A stretch of DNA of 64,000 nucleotides, from the NCBI GenBank assembly GCA_022041995.1, contig CP074381.1, positions 1,612,001 to 1,676,000 on the forward strand. Reading direction: 5' to 3'. Source of the stretch: Cupriavidus necator (lineage in GTDB: Bacteria > Pseudomonadota > Gammaproteobacteria > Burkholderiales > Burkholderiaceae). The position numbers were made by a program, and so were the translations under genes. Shown piece after piece: positions 17,941 through 31,329 of this stretch; position 1 is the stretch's first letter, and the number at the start of each line of letters is the position of its first letter. The notes under the pieces were generated by a model. It saw only the letters and a program-made list of their open reading frames with translations, did no database searches and was not told the DNA's origin.

Positions 17941-19188
17941 ATGGACCCGCTACACCTTCCCCGCATCAATGGCGCCCGCCTGTGGCAATCGCTGATGGAC
18001 CTCGCCGCGATCGGCGCCACGCCCAGGGGCGGCGTGTGCCGCATCGCGCTGACCGAAGCCGACCGCAAAGGGCGCGACCTGGTGGTGCAGTGGTGCCGCG
18101 AGGCCGGGCTCGACGTGCGCGTCGACGAGATCGGCAACGTCTTCGCGCGCCGCGCCGGCAGCGACCCGCGCGCGCGCGCCGTGGCCACCGGCAGCCATAT
18201 CGACACCCAGCCTTCGGGCGGCAAGTTCGACGGCAATTTCGGCGTACTGGCTGGCCTGGAGGTCATGCGCACGCTCGACGACCTGGGCATCGTCACGCGC
18301 GCGCCGCTGGAGGTTGCGTTCTGGACCAACGAGGAGGGCACGCGCTTCACGCCGGTGATGATGGGCTCGGGCGTGTTCGCCGGAGAGTTCGGCGCGGCCT
18401 TTGCACGCGCGCAGACCGATGTGGACGGCGTCAGCGTGGGCGACGCGCTGGCGGCCATCGGCTACCGCGGCGCGCAGCCGGCGGGCGCGGTGCCGGGCGG
18501 CATGTTCGCGGCCTACTTCGAGGCGCATATCGAGCAGGGGCCGGTGCTGGAGGCGGCCGGCCTGCCGATCGGCGTGGTCTCGGGCGCGCTGGGCCAGCAG
18601 TGGTACGACGTGACCGTGACCGGCATGGACGCGCACGCCGGCCCGACGCCGCTGGCGCTGCGCCACGACGCGATGCTGGCGGCCGCGCGCATGGTCGACG
18701 CGGTCAACCAGATCGCGCGCGACGAGGCGCCGCACGGGCGCGGCACGGTCGGCTACCTGCAGGTCACGCCGAACTCGCGCAACGTGATTCCGGGCCGGGT
18801 CGATTTCTCGGTCGACTTCCGCAACCTCTCGCAGGCTGGCCTGGACCGCATGCACGCGGCCATGCAGGCGGCTTTCGAAGGCATTGCCCCGGCCGCCGGC
18901 GTGGCGGTCGAAATCCGCCAGGTGGTGAAGTTCGAGCCATGCGTGTTCGCGCCCGAATGCGTGGACAGCGTACGGCGCGCGGCCTCGGCGCTGGGCCTGC
19001 CGCATATGGACGTGGTCAGCGGCGCCGGCCACGATGCAGTCCACGTCGCGCGGCGCGCGCCCACCGGCATGATCTTCGTGCCGTGCAAGGACGGCATCAG
19101 CCATAACGAACTGGAAGACGCGCTGCCCGAGCACATCGAGGCGGGCGCCAACGTGCTGCTGCAGGCCATGCTGGCGCACGCGCGCTAG
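17941..19188 (+). CDS. Zn-dependent N-carbamoyl-L-amino-acid hydrolase / beta-ureidopropionase-type (M20 family)
   Basis: Cytosolic M20-family amidohydrolase of 415 residues. Metal ligands are visible in TGSHIDTQ (His86, Asp88), GGKFDG (Asp97), NEEGTRF, AHIEQGP and the C-terminal SGAGHDAVHVARRAP and ISHNELE. The dimerisation/lid motif GMDAHAGPTPL is also present. The ATG at 17941 is used because it follows a short purine-rich stretch and matches the family start. It is divergent from the importer operon and with the amidase suggests uptake and stepwise hydrolysis of an amide or carbamoyl compound. Substrate not determinable. Confidence 0.85.
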   Translation: MDPLHLPRINGARLWQSLMDLAAIGATPRGGVCRIALTEADRKGRDLVVQWCREAGLDVRVDEIGNVFARRAGSDPRARAVATGSHIDTQPSGGKFDGNFGVLAGLEVMRTLDDLGIVTRAPLEVAFWTNEEGTRFTPVMMGSGVFAGEFGAAFARAQTDVDGVSVGDALAAIGYRGAQPAGAVPGGMFAAYFEAHIEQGPVLEAAGLPIGVVSGALGQQWYDVTVTGMDAHAGPTPLALRHDAMLAAARMVDAVNQIARDEAPHGRGTVGYLQVTPNSRNVIPGRVDFSVDFRNLSQAGLDRMHAAMQAAFEGIAPAAGVAVEIRQVVKFEPCVFAPECVDSVRRAASALGLPHMDVVSGAGHDAVHVARRAPTGMIFVPCKDGISHNELEDALPEHIEAGANVLLQAMLAHAR

Positions 19189-19209
19189 GCGCTCGCGCCA
19201 GATCCGGGG

Positions 19210-19635
19210 CTAGTTGCAGATCGTGCCGGGAACCGGCTTGCCCGAGGCGGTCAGCCCCTGGCACGCATCGCCGCTCGCCAGGCTGGTATCCGCGGCCGCG
19301 GCTGGTGACAGCTTAAGCTTGCCTGCCACGGTGCAGCAGCCACGGGGGGGTGGCGCCATCGGCGTTCGCTTGATCGCTGGCAGCGGAGCCGGACCGCCAG
19401 CTTCCGCCATGTCGTCCGCGCGGTGTGGTGGCCCCGCCGGCGTCCGCTTGGTCGCTGGCAGCGGAGCCGACCCGCTAGCCTCCGCCATCTCTTCCGCATC
19501 AGGAAAGACGCACTGCCCTTGCTGGCAGATCCGTTCTCCTTTGCACTGCATGTCGTACTGGCATCCGGCGGCCTGTGCGAACGATGACCAGCCAGCGGCC
19601 ATCGACGCTGCCAACACCAAGGCGGGGAATTTCAT
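19210..19635 (-). CDS. Small cysteine-rich secreted protein with internal tandem repeat
   Basis: A 141-residue protein, start ATG 19635 preceded by GGAGGG. The signal peptide MKFPALVLAASMAAG ends at AQAAG. The mature N-terminus has a four-cysteine motif, CQYDMQCKGERICQQGQC. Then an imperfect duplication of about 26 residues follows: MAEASGSAPLPATKRTP and MAEAGGPAPLPAIKRTP. The C-terminus has a CC pair and ends GKPVPGTICN. The function is unknown. The cysteine spacing suggests disulfide-bonded modules in the periplasm or outside the cell. Convergent with the hydrolase upstream. Confidence 0.65.
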   Translation of the reverse strand: MKFPALVLAASMAAGWSSFAQAAGCQYDMQCKGERICQQGQCVFPDAEEMAEASGSAPLPATKRTPAGPPHRADDMAEAGGPAPLPAIKRTPMAPPPRGCCTVAGKLKLSPAAAADTSLASGDACQGLTASGKPVPGTICN

Positions 19636-19791
19636 ATGCCCTCCGATCAGGGCTGAGATATCGATGCCGGCGCGGCTCGGTGCCGCCCCAACACCTTCAG
19701 CATAGATCGCGGCAAGGGTCCGCGAAAGGCACTGGCACTCAGGTGTTCTACCACCCCTGCGCAAGTTGGCCGGCGTTCCCCGTGCCGGGCC

Positions 19792-20592
19792 TTAGTGGGC
19801 AATCGAGTGCGAGATCGCGCGCGCGCATTCCATCACCAGCGGCGCCAGCTTTTTCTGCGCCTCGGCCATGCCCCAGCGGCTGGCCGGCGGCGACACGTGC
19901 ACCGCGCCGACCGCCACGCCCTGGCTGTTGACGATGGGCGCGGCCAGGCCCATGTCGCCGATGAACAGTTCCTCTTCATTGCTGGCATAGCCCAGCCGGC
20001 GGCACGCCGCCACGCGCTCGAAGATCGCATCCACGCCGGTCAGCGTCGCGGGGGTGCGCGCCACGCGTGCCGACTGCTCCAGCATCGCCAGGACCTGCTC
20101 GTCAGGCAGCGTGCTGAGGTAGGCCCGGCCGGAGCTGGTGCAATACATCGGGATGCGCATGCCCACCGGCGTCAGCACCGGCATGTGTTTGGCGGTCATC
20201 AGCTGGGCCACGTAGACCATGTCCAGCCCGATCGGCTCGGTCAGGTTGGCGGTCTCGCCGCTGGCTGCGGCCAGCTGCGACAGGTAGGGGCTGGCCGCCG
20301 GGATCAGCGCGTCGGCAGCCAGGTAGTTGTAGCCGATCTCCATCACCCGCGGCGTCAGCCGGAAGCGGCGCGTCTGCGGGTGCTTGTCGACATAGCCCAG
20401 CGCTTCCAGCGTATAGATGGTGCGCTGCGCCGAACTCTTGTTCATGCCGGTCAGCGTGGCCAGCTCCGACAGGGTCAGCGTGCGGTGGACGCCGTTGAAC
20501 GCACGCAGGACTTCGAGGCCTTTTTCGAGCGACTGGTTGAACAGCGGGTTGTCGCGGTCGGGCGCGGGTGGCGGGACGGGTTTTGAGGGCAT
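19792..20592 (-). CDS. IclR-family transcriptional regulator
   Basis: A 266-residue regulator. The winged helix-turn-helix spans about 20-85 (SLEKGLEVLRAF, LSELATLTGMNKSSAQRTIYTLEALGYV), followed by the effector-binding domain with VGMRIPMYCTSSGRAYLS and GLAAPIVNSQGVAVGAVHVS. The ATG at 20592 (MPSKPVPPP) is preferred over one 75 bases upstream. An ATCGAT-T-ATCGAT palindrome at 20679-20691 upstream may be its operator. Its nearest metabolic neighbours are the carbamoyl hydrolase and importer genes, which it may control; this is inference from position. Confidence 0.85.
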   Translation of the reverse strand: MPSKPVPPPAPDRDNPLFNQSLEKGLEVLRAFNGVHRTLTLSELATLTGMNKSSAQRTIYTLEALGYVDKHPQTRRFRLTPRVMEIGYNYLAADALIPAASPYLSQLAAASGETANLTEPIGLDMVYVAQLMTAKHMPVLTPVGMRIPMYCTSSGRAYLSTLPDEQVLAMLEQSARVARTPATLTGVDAIFERVAACRRLGYASNEEELFIGDMGLAAPIVNSQGVAVGAVHVSPPASRWGMAEAQKKLAPLVMECARAISHSIAH

Positions 20593-20678
20593 AGTTGGGT
20601 CGGGGCGGGAGGCCGGGCGGCACCATCCGCGGGACGGCTGCACCACGATGAATGAGTATTGCACCAATATACGAATGT

Positions 20679-20691
20679 ATCGATTATCGAT
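20679..20691. promoter_or_regulatory. Palindrome upstream of iclR-type gene
   Basis: Two ATCGAT units flank a single T (20679-84 and 20686-91), giving a 13-bp palindrome about 87 bp upstream of the IclR-type start codon in an AT-rich patch. IclR proteins often bind short palindromes in their own promoter region, so autoregulation is plausible. Only one site is seen. Confidence 0.3.
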
Positions 20692-20819
20692 GCGACGGCG
20701 AAAGGATACCGTCGCTGGCGCAGGCTGGAAAGTGCCGCGGCGTGGGAATGCCTGCAGGGAGGAGCGGGCCGAAGGGGATTTGAAAACGGAAGTTGTCAGT
20801 CCGCCACTTGAAGGGCGGG

Positions 20820-20906
20820 TGGTGCGAGGGAGGGGACTCGAACCCCTACACCATTGCTGGCGTCAGGACCTAAACCTGGTGCGTCTACCAATTTCGCCAC
20901 CCTCGC
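20820..20906 (-). tRNA. tRNA-Leu (anticodon UAG)
   Basis: An 87-nt tRNA read on the minus strand, including an encoded CCA end. The acceptor stem is GCGAGGG/CCCTCGC, the D-loop region GGTGGCGAAATTGGTAGACG, the anticodon loop TTTAGGT (anticodon TAG), a long class II variable arm, and the T-loop GGTTCGAGTCC. The long variable arm and anticodon identify leucine. Confidence 0.95.
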
Positions 20907-21182
20907 GGTCCTTGCGGCGCTGCCCGGGCGGGCGGCCGCGATGCTCGCTGGCTTGCGCCGGACAGGACAGCAAAAAAGGCGGCTGGAACTGCCCGCCTTT
21001 CATCTGTCCGCTGCTGCCGGCACTGGCCGCCGAACCGTGGTCTCGGCATGGCTCGCGCCTGCGGTGCAACGAGGTTGCGGATTGTAGCGCAAGGCGCGGG
21101 GGGAATCCAGCCCTGCCGGGCGCTCCGGTGGCGGCGGCAGGCGGCAGGGATATATTGGCGGTTTTCCAGAGAGGCCGCACAC

Positions 21183-21557
21183 ATGCCGATGATTGCCTTC
21201 CCGACCCTGACCCCGCTGCGCTGGCGCCTGCTGTTCTGGGGCTGCGCGGCAGCGGTGCTGGCGCTTTCGCTGATGCCGCCGACGCAGCCCCTGCCTACCA
21301 CCGGCTGGGACAAGGCCAACCATATGCTGGCGTTCGCGGTGCTGGGCGTGCTGGGCCGGCGCGCCTACAGCGGGCGTGGCTGGGCCGTATTGCTGGGGCT
21401 GGTGGCGTACGGCGGGCTGATCGAACTGCTGCAGGGGCAGACCGGCTACCGCGAGGCCGACTGGCTGGACCTGCTGGCCGACAGCATCGGCCTGGCCGCG
21501 GGCATGGCGCTGGACTGGCTGGTGCGCCGCCTCAGCTCTCCTCGGCTTCGAGCGTGA
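21183..21557 (+). CDS. VanZ-like family membrane protein
   Basis: A 124-residue protein with about four hydrophobic segments. The family marks [20 protein letters not shown] and GGLIELLQ followed by [14 protein letters not shown] fit the VanZ-like domain. The start at 21183 (MPMIAF) follows GAGAGGCC about 10 bases upstream. It overlaps the end of the convergent rlmJ gene by 26 bp. VanZ-like proteins have no settled function outside teicoplanin resistance clusters. Confidence 0.78.
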   Translation: MPMIAFPTLTPLRWRLLFWGCAAAVLALSLMPPTQPLPTTGWDKANHMLAFAVLGVLGRRAYSGRGWAVLLGLVAYGGLIELLQGQTGYREADWLDLLADSIGLAAGMALDWLVRRLSSPRLRA

Positions 21558-22389
21558 ACTTTGCGCCGTCGTCCTGCCCGAGCAGATCCGCCAGCACCGG
21601 CATGGCCTGCTGCAGCGATTCCTTCAGCCGCCACGGCGGGTTGACGATGAACATGCCGCTGCCGTGCAGGCCCAGGCCGCCCTCGACCGGATGCTTGACG
21701 GTCAGGGTCACGTGCAGCCAGCTCTTGAGCGGCAGGCCCTTGAGCTGCGCCGGCAGCTGCACGGATTCGCGCCGCTGCACCTGCGGGTACCAGACCGCGT
21801 AGACGCCGGTGGCAAAGCGCTCCAGCCCGTCGCGGATGGTCTGCACGGTGCGGGCGTAGTCCTGCTTGTCCTCGTAGGAGGGGTCGACCAGCACCAGCGC
21901 GCGGCGCGGCGGCGGGGGCAGGATGGCCTTGATGCCGCCGAAGCCGTCGCCGTCGTACAGCATCACGCGGCGCCCGGCGCCGCGGAAGTTGTCGCGCAGC
22001 ACCTGGATCTCGGTGCTGTGCAGCTCGAACAGCCGCAGCCGGTCGTGCTCGCGCAGCATCTGCCAGGCCAGCCAGGGCGATCCGGGATAGTGGCGCAGGT
22101 TGCCGTCCGGGTTGAGCGCGCGCACCTGGTCCAGGTATTCGTCCAGCATCGCCGGCAGCTGGGTGCCGCTGGCGGCGGCGCGCCACAGCGGCGCGATGCC
22201 GGTCTCGAACTCGGCCTTCTTCTGCGCGTAGGCGTGGTCCAGCGCATAGAGGCCGGCGCCGGCATGCGTGTCGATATACCAGAATGCCTTGTCCTTCTGC
22301 GCCAGGTGCTCGAGCAGTTGCACCACGACGGCGTGTTTGAGGACATCGGCATGGTTGCCGGCGTGGAAGGCGTGACGGTAGCTGAGCAT
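21532..22389 (-). CDS. rlmJ: 23S rRNA (adenine(2030)-N(6))-methyltransferase RlmJ
   Basis: S-adenosylmethionine-dependent rRNA methylase of 285 residues. The N-terminus [19 protein letters not shown] is diagnostic for the family. [11 protein letters not shown] forms part of the SAM site, and the catalytic DPSYE-type motif appears as [12 protein letters not shown]. The start is the ATG at 22389; nine extra in-frame codons upstream have no support. Convergent overlap with the vanZ-like gene at its 3' end. Confidence 0.9.
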   Translation of the reverse strand: MLSYRHAFHAGNHADVLKHAVVVQLLEHLAQKDKAFWYIDTHAGAGLYALDHAYAQKKAEFETGIAPLWRAAASGTQLPAMLDEYLDQVRALNPDGNLRHYPGSPWLAWQMLREHDRLRLFELHSTEIQVLRDNFRGAGRRVMLYDGDGFGGIKAILPPPPRRALVLVDPSYEDKQDYARTVQTIRDGLERFATGVYAVWYPQVQRRESVQLPAQLKGLPLKSWLHVTLTVKHPVEGGLGLHGSGMFIVNPPWRLKESLQQAMPVLADLLGQDDGAKFTLEAEES

Positions 22390-22554
22390 GTGGAGCGGGG
22401 CGCCTGGGCGGCGCAAATCAAGGGGCAGGGCGGTGCGGTCTGCGGGAAGGCCGCTATGCTACCATCCGGCGCGAGTTCCCAACCCCGGCCAACCCTGGTC
22501 CCACGCCCCGGCGAATCCGCCCGGGCATTTTGCTTCCGCCAAGTTTCCTGTCCC

Positions 22555-24528
22555 ATGCCGCGCGCACTAGAGCCCGCCGAGCCGATCCTGTCTGCCGAAG
22601 GCATCCCGTATTCGCCTCGCTACGACGACGTCTACCACAGCACTGAAGGCGGGCTGGCGCAGGCCGCCCATGTCTTCCTGGGCGGCAACGGGCTGCCGCA
22701 GGCGTGGGCCGGCCAGCGCCAGTTCGTCATCCTCGAGACCGGCTTCGGCCTGGGGCTGAATTTCCTGGCGACCTGGCAGGCGTGGCGCAGCGATCCGCAG
22801 CGCTGTGGATCGCTGCATTTCGTCTCGATCGAAAAGCATCCGTTCACCCGCGAAGGGCTGGCGCAGTTGCACGCCGGGCTGGACGGGCTGCAGCCGCTGG
22901 CGCAGGCGCTGCAGGCGCAATGGCCGCTGGCGCTGCCGGGGCTGCACCGCCTGGTCTTCGACGGCGGGCGCGTGGTGCTGACGCTGGCGCTGGGCGATGT
23001 CGGGCAGATGCTGCCGCGGCTGGCGGCCGGCGTGGATGCCTTCTACCTGGACGGTTTCGCGCCGGCGCGCAATGCGCAGATGTGGTCGCCGCAGGTGTTC
23101 CGCGGACTGGCGCGGCTGGCCCGGCCAGGCGCCAGGCTGGCCACGTTTGCGGCCGCGGGCTTTGTGCGGCGCGGACTCAAAGACGTCGGTTTTGAAGTCA
23201 GCAAGGCGCCCGGCTTTGGCGGCAAGTGGCAAATGACCGTTGCACGCTTTCGCCCGCAATGGAAAGCACGCCGCCATGCGCCGCCACTGGCGGCGCAATG
23301 GGCCGGGCGCCATGCCATCGTGATCGGCGCCGGCCTGGCCGGCTGCGCAGTGACCGAGCGGCTGGCCGCGCGCGGCTGGCGCGTGACGCTGTTCGATGGC
23401 CACGGCGGGCCGGCGCGGCAGACCTCGGCGCATCGCGCGGCGGCAATGCATGCGCACGTGTCCGCCGACGACAGCTTGCTGTCGCGGCTGTCGCGCGCCG
23501 GCAACCAGTACGCGCTGCGCGCCTGGGCGGCGTTGGCCGAGGCCGGCCATCCGGTCGGCTGGCATGGCTGCGGCGTGCTGCAGCTCGGCGAGGACGAAGC
23601 CGAGGGCGAGGCCCAGCGCGCCGCGCTGGCGGCGCTGGGCTTGCCGGAAGGATTCGTGCGCTGGATGAGCGCTGCAGAGGCGGCAGTGGCCCACCAAGCC
23701 GGCGTGCCGCGTGGCGGCCTGTGGTTCCCGGAAGGCGGCTGGGTGGCGCCGCCGGACATCTGCGCGGCGCAGCTGGCACAAGCGGGCGCCGCGGTGACGG
23801 CACGTTTCGGCTGCCGGGTTGCCGCCATCGCTCGCGTTGACGGCCAATGGCAGGCAGTCGGGCAAGACGGTGAAGTGCTGGCCTCGGCGCCGGTGCTGGT
23901 ACTGGCCAACGCGCATGAGGCGCAGCAACTGCTGCCGCAGCAGCACTGGACCATGCGGCGCGTGCGCGGGCAGCTGACCACGCTGGAGTCGGCGCAGGTG
24001 GATGCGCTCGGCGGCTGGCCGGATTGCGTGGTGACCGGTGCCGGCTACCTGCTGCCGCGTGGCGCAGACGGCGCCGGCCGGGTCGGCTCCAGCTACGACG
24101 CCGACGAGGGCCCGCTGGTGGAGCAGCCCGCCGTCCACGCGGCCAACCTGGCGCGCCTGTCCGGTATGCTGCCGCGCCAGGCCGATGCCGTGGCCGTCAT
24201 CGATCCCGCGGCGCTCTCCGGCTATGTCGGCGTGCGCACAGTCACGCACAACCGGCTGCCGCTGGTCGGCCAGGTGCCTGACGAGGCCGCCGCGCTGGCG
24301 CAGGCCGCATCGCTGCGCGGCGCGCACTTGCGTGACCTGCCGCGCATGCCCGGGCTCTACGCAGCCCTTGCATATGGGTCGCGCGGCCTCACCTGGGCGG
24401 CGCTGGGCGCGGAACTGCTGGCCAGCCAGATCGAGGGCGAGCCGCTGCCACTGGAGTCGGACCTGGCCGATGCGGTGGATCCGGCACGCCTGCTGCTGCG
24501 CGCGCTGCGCCATGGGCAGGCGGGATAG
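22555..24528 (+). CDS. mnmC: Bifunctional tRNA mnm5s2U biosynthesis protein MnmC
   Basis: Fused enzyme of 657 residues that completes the mnm5 modification of wobble uridine in tRNAs. The N-terminal half is a SAM methyltransferase ([31 protein letters not shown] with the catalytic Asp). The C-terminal half, from about residue 255, is a FAD-dependent oxidoreductase beginning [22 protein letters not shown] and ending with [22 protein letters not shown]. In the known reaction the oxidase half converts cmnm5U to nm5U and the methylase half adds the methyl group. The start MPRALEP at 22555 was chosen from conservation. Confidence 0.9.
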   Translation: MPRALEPAEPILSAEGIPYSPRYDDVYHSTEGGLAQAAHVFLGGNGLPQAWAGQRQFVILETGFGLGLNFLATWQAWRSDPQRCGSLHFVSIEKHPFTREGLAQLHAGLDGLQPLAQALQAQWPLALPGLHRLVFDGGRVVLTLALGDVGQMLPRLAAGVDAFYLDGFAPARNAQMWSPQVFRGLARLARPGARLATFAAAGFVRRGLKDVGFEVSKAPGFGGKWQMTVARFRPQWKARRHAPPLAAQWAGRHAIVIGAGLAGCAVTERLAARGWRVTLFDGHGGPARQTSAHRAAAMHAHVSADDSLLSRLSRAGNQYALRAWAALAEAGHPVGWHGCGVLQLGEDEAEGEAQRAALAALGLPEGFVRWMSAAEAAVAHQAGVPRGGLWFPEGGWVAPPDICAAQLAQAGAAVTARFGCRVAAIARVDGQWQAVGQDGEVLASAPVLVLANAHEAQQLLPQQHWTMRRVRGQLTTLESAQVDALGGWPDCVVTGAGYLLPRGADGAGRVGSSYDADEGPLVEQPAVHAANLARLSGMLPRQADAVAVIDPAALSGYVGVRTVTHNRLPLVGQVPDEAAALAQAASLRGAHLRDLPRMPGLYAALAYGSRGLTWAALGAELLASQIEGEPLPLESDLADAVDPARLLLRALRHGQAG

Positions 24529-24597
24529 CGCCGCAGGTCCGGCGAGCCGGTTCCGGGCCCGTTCCGGGCAAAATCTGCCGGAAGCGAATGAAAATCG

Positions 24598-24606
24598 TGC
24601 GATAAT
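24598..24606 (+). promoter_or_regulatory. Candidate extended -10 promoter element for tig
   Basis: TGCGATAAT matches an extended -10 (TGn plus a TATAAT-like hexamer) about 150 bp upstream of the trigger factor start, in an AT-richer patch after mnmC. No strong -35 is visible, which fits an extended -10 promoter. This is a weak call. Confidence 0.3.
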
Positions 24607-24758
24607 CCCCGTTTTCCGTTTGTGCGGAGCTTCCCGTTCGCCGGTGCGCCGCCCCGGCCGCCCTGTTGTGACGGCGCCGTGGCGGTAAAGCGGGCGGTAC
24701 ATGCGCAAGCGGTAGCACCTACGAACACAACTACATTTTCTGGATTGGATCTACGACC

Positions 24759-26114
24759 ATGTCGAACGTGATTGAGAACCTCGGCAAGCTGGACCGCAAG
24801 GTGACCCTGGCCATCCCCAAGGCCGAAGTGGAGAAGGAAAAGCAGGAGCGCCTGGTTCGCCTGTCGAAGACCGTGAAGATGTCGGGCTTCCGTCCGGGCA
24901 AGGTGCCGATGAAGATGGTCGAGAAGCAGTACGGCCAGCAGGTCGAGTTCGAAGTGCGCTACGACAAGGCCGCACGCAAGTTCTTCGACATCACCAAGGA
25001 ACAGGACGTCAAGGTTGCCGGCCAGCCCAAGTTCGAGATCAAGAACGAAGGCGTGGGCGAGGATGAAGTCGCATTCGACGCGACCTTCGAGGTGTACCCG
25101 GAAGTGACCATCGGCGACCTGTCGGCTGCCGAAGTCACCCGCACCGGCACTGAAATCACCGATGCCGAAGTCGACAAGACCATCGACATCCTGCGCAAGC
25201 AGCGCGTGCACTACCACGCCCGCGGCGAAGCCGGCGAGCACGGCGACGGCGGCGCCGACGTCACGGCCCAGAACGGCGACCGCGTGACGCTGGACTTCGT
25301 CGGCAAGATCGACGGTGAAGAGTTCGCCGGCGGTAAGGCCGAGGACTTCCCGTTCGTGCTGGGCGAAGGCCGCATGCTGCCCGAGTTCGAGCAGGCCGCG
25401 CTGGGCCTGAAGGTCGGCGAAAGCAAGACTTTCCCGCTGGCCTTCCCGGCCGACTACCACGGCAAGGAAGTGGCCGGCAAGACCGCCGAGTTCACCGTGA
25501 CGCTGAAGAAGATCGAGTGGGCGCACCTGCCGGAAGTCAATGATGCCTTCGCCAAGTCGCTGGGCATCGCCGACGGCAGTGTCGAGAAGATGCGCGCCGA
25601 CATCCGCGAGAACCTCGAGCGCGAAGTGAAGCGCCGCACGCACTCCATGCTGAAGGACCAGGTCATGGAAGCGCTGCTGAAGGCCAGCGAGCTGGAAGTG
25701 CCCAAGGCCCTGATCGAGCAAGACCAGGAACGCCTGGTGGAAATGGCCCGCCGCGACCTGGAACAGCGTGGCATGCCCAACGCCAAGGACATGCCGATCC
25801 CGGCCGAGATGTTCGCGCAGCAGGCTGAGCGCCGCGTCAAGCTGGGCCTGATCCTGGCCGAGGTCGTCAAGGTCAATGGCCTGGAAGCCAAGGCTGACCA
25901 GATCAAGGCCGAGATCGAGGACTTCGCCAAGAGCTACGAAGACCCGAAGGAAGTCATGCGCTGGTACTACGGCGACCAGCAGCGCCTGGCCGAAATGGAA
26001 GCCTACGTGCTCGAAAACAACGTGGTAAATTTCGTGTGCGACAAGGCCAAGGTCACCGACAAGAAGGTGTCCTTCGAGGAACTTACCGCCGAAGGCAACC
26101 AGCAGCAAGCCTGA
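24759..26114 (+). CDS. tig: Trigger factor (ribosome-associated chaperone, PPIase)
   Basis: Chaperone that binds the ribosome exit tunnel and nascent chains. The 451-residue protein has the N-terminal ribosome-docking loop GFRPGKVP (43-50), a central FKBP-like domain ([40 protein letters not shown], in parts) and the helical C-terminal arm domain. The order tig-clpP-clpX-lon is conserved across proteobacteria and fixes the identity. Start ATG 24759. Confidence 0.95.
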   Translation: MSNVIENLGKLDRKVTLAIPKAEVEKEKQERLVRLSKTVKMSGFRPGKVPMKMVEKQYGQQVEFEVRYDKAARKFFDITKEQDVKVAGQPKFEIKNEGVGEDEVAFDATFEVYPEVTIGDLSAAEVTRTGTEITDAEVDKTIDILRKQRVHYHARGEAGEHGDGGADVTAQNGDRVTLDFVGKIDGEEFAGGKAEDFPFVLGEGRMLPEFEQAALGLKVGESKTFPLAFPADYHGKEVAGKTAEFTVTLKKIEWAHLPEVNDAFAKSLGIADGSVEKMRADIRENLEREVKRRTHSMLKDQVMEALLKASELEVPKALIEQDQERLVEMARRDLEQRGMPNAKDMPIPAEMFAQQAERRVKLGLILAEVVKVNGLEAKADQIKAEIEDFAKSYEDPKEVMRWYYGDQQRLAEMEAYVLENNVVNFVCDKAKVTDKKVSFEELTAEGNQQQA

Positions 26115-26216
26115 GGCCGGAAGTGACCCGCCGCCCCGCGCCACGGCGTGGGGCGGGGCAACTTCCCGAGTTTCCCCGGATTGCCTTGCGATCCGACGAA
26201 TCCATGGAGAACATGC

Positions 26217-26867
26217 ATGACCCGCAATGATTTGCTTGACCGTCTCGCCACCACGCAGGCTTCGGCACTGGAAACCCAGGGCCTGGGGCTGGTGCCGATG
26301 GTCGTCGAGCAGTCCGGCCGGGGCGAGCGCGCCTATGACATCTACTCGCGCCTGCTGAAGGAGCGCGTGGTGTTCATGGTGGGCGAGGTCAACGACCAGA
26401 CCGCCAACCTGGTGGTGGCCCAGCTGCTGTTCCTCGAGAGCGAGAACCCCGACAAGGACGTGTCGCTGTACATCAACTCGCCGGGCGGTTCCGTATCGGC
26501 GGGGCTGGCGATCTACGACACCATGCAGTTCATCAAGCCGGACGTGTCCACGCTGTGCATGGGCATGGCGGCAAGCATGGGCGCGTTCCTGCTGGCGGCT
26601 GGCGCCAAGGGCAAGCGTTCGGCGCTGCCCAACTCGCGCATCATGATCCATCAGCCGCTGGGCGGCGCGCGCGGCCAGGCCTCGGACATCGAGATCCAGG
26701 CGCGCGAGATCCTGTACCTGCGCGAGCGGCTCAACGCCATCCTGGCCGAGGTGACGGGCCAGCCGGCCGAGAAGATTGCGCGCGACACCGATCGCGACAA
26801 CTTCATGAGCGGCGACCAGGCGGTTGACTACGGCCTGATCGACAAGGTCCTCGCCCGCCGCGGCTGA
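26217..26867 (+). CDS. clpP: ATP-dependent Clp protease proteolytic subunit
   Basis: Serine protease subunit of the ClpXP/ClpAP barrel, 216 residues. The catalytic triad is Ser120 in GMAASMGAF, His145 in MIHQPLGG and Asp194 in RDTDRDNF; the spacing (25 and 49 residues) equals that of E. coli ClpP. The oligomerisation and oxyanion segments [12 protein letters not shown] are intact. The start is ATG 26217, preceded by GGAGAACATGC; a longer in-frame version has no support. It lies 102 bp after tig and 231 bp before clpX. Confidence 0.95.
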   Translation: MTRNDLLDRLATTQASALETQGLGLVPMVVEQSGRGERAYDIYSRLLKERVVFMVGEVNDQTANLVVAQLLFLESENPDKDVSLYINSPGGSVSAGLAIYDTMQFIKPDVSTLCMGMAASMGAFLLAAGAKGKRSALPNSRIMIHQPLGGARGQASDIEIQAREILYLRERLNAILAEVTGQPAEKIARDTDRDNFMSGDQAVDYGLIDKVLARRG

Positions 26868-26946
26868 TGCTGCGAGCCGCCGTGGCGCAATCCGCAGCGG
26901 CGGCCGGCCAGGCTGGCACGGGCTCAAATGGCGAAGGCTACACCGG

Positions 26947-26971
26947 AACGAGGCCCCGTGCCTCGTTTTTT
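26947..26971 (+). terminator. Rho-independent terminator after clpP
   Basis: A 7-bp perfect stem, AACGAGG at 26947-26953 and CCTCGTT at 26961-26967, is followed by an uninterrupted T-run to 26971. It lies about 80 bp after the clpP stop, so clpX probably has its own promoter in the following 120 bp. Confidence 0.7.
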
Positions 26972-27098
26972 GCTTTTGCCCCACAGCCGGGGGGAACCGC
27001 CGGTGGTGCCAATTGTTTTGGCGTATGATGCGTTTGAAGCGTATCGCCGAGGAGCCTGTCGCCCCGCGGCGTGCGCACTGCATAAGTGACTGATTCCT

Positions 27099-28376
<1,278 letters not shown>

Positions 28377-28434
28377 CGCGAGGGCTGCCAGACGTGGTAA
28401 GTGGTCGGGACCACACCGGCAGCTGGTCGGAAAG

Positions 28435-28465
28435 GCCGTTCGCGTAGAAGCGAGCGGCTTTTTTT
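28435..28465 (+). terminator. Rho-independent terminator after clpX
   Basis: A 9-bp stem, GCCGTTCGC at 28435-28443 and GCGAGCGGC at 28450-28458 (one G-T pair), with a six-base loop, is followed by seven Ts. It closes the clpX transcript 59 bp after its stop codon. Confidence 0.8.
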
Positions 28466-28573
28466 GTTTATTTCTACCGACGAGAGGGAGGAAACGCGGG
28501 TATGCTGTTTCAGAGGGGCCAGCAAGTGCAGGGAGCGGCATCTGCCTGCCTTGGTGAATCGATTGGCACGTAT

Positions 28574-28601
28574 CTTGTAATCGATTCGGGCGGCCCAATT
28601 T
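28574..28601 (+). promoter_or_regulatory. Sigma-32-like heat-shock promoter of lon
   Basis: CTTGTAA at 28574-28580 and CCCAATTT at 28594-28601 are separated by 13 bases. The known sigma-32 consensus is CTTGAAA, 11-16 bases, CCCCATNT; one mismatch is seen in each box. A start site about 7 bases downstream would leave a short leader before the lon ribosome-binding site. Lon is a classical heat-shock gene, which supports the call. Confidence 0.55.
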
Positions 28602-28631
28602 ACGCCTTAAATGACTGACTTGGGGAAAATG

Positions 28632-31043
<2,412 letters not shown>

Positions 31044-31067
31044 CGCAGCCTCGGCCGTGTGAATGAA

Positions 31068-31103
31068 ACGCCGCGGGGTAGCGATGCCCGGCGGCGTTTT
31101 TTT
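31068..31103 (+). terminator. Rho-independent terminator after lon
   Basis: The stem ACGCCGC (31068-31074) pairs with GCGGCGT (31091-31097), extended inward by GGG/CCC, and is followed by a T-run to 31103. It lies 24 bp after the lon stop codon. Confidence 0.78.
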
Positions 31104-31233
31104 GCGCGCGCAGGTCTTGGCAAACTGAAATCACCTGTATTACACTTGCGCCCTCGCAATGCAAACCACGGCAACTGCCGCGAGGTGCGGAGCGATCAGC
31201 AAGTTGCAGGCAGCGAGCCTGCGATGGTCGAGC

Positions 31234-31309
31234 GGGTGCTTAGCTCAGTTGGTAGAGCGGCGCCCTTACAAGGCGTAGGTCGGGGGTTCGAGCCCCTCAG
31301 CACCCACCA
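31234..31309 (+). tRNA. tRNA-Val (anticodon UAC)
   Basis: A 76-nt tRNA including encoded CCA. The acceptor stem is GGGTGCT/AGCACCC, the D arm TAGCTCAGTTGGTAGAGC, the anticodon loop CTTACAA (anticodon TAC), and the T arm GGGGGTTCGAGCCCCT. It is the last conserved feature before a decayed accessory stretch, so its 3' end is a candidate integration site, although I found no repeat of its end elsewhere in the window. Confidence 0.95.
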
Positions 31310-31329
31310 CCGCAAGACCAATAAAATCA

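Noticed and set aside
26115..26216. GC-rich hairpin between tig and clpP
   Set aside because: The stem is imperfect and lacks a T-run; it could be chance in GC-rich DNA, so I do not call an attenuator.
31310..31320. Attachment-site repeat for an island at tRNA-Val
   Set aside because: I looked for a second copy of the tRNA 3' end in the window and found none, so an att pair is not claimed.
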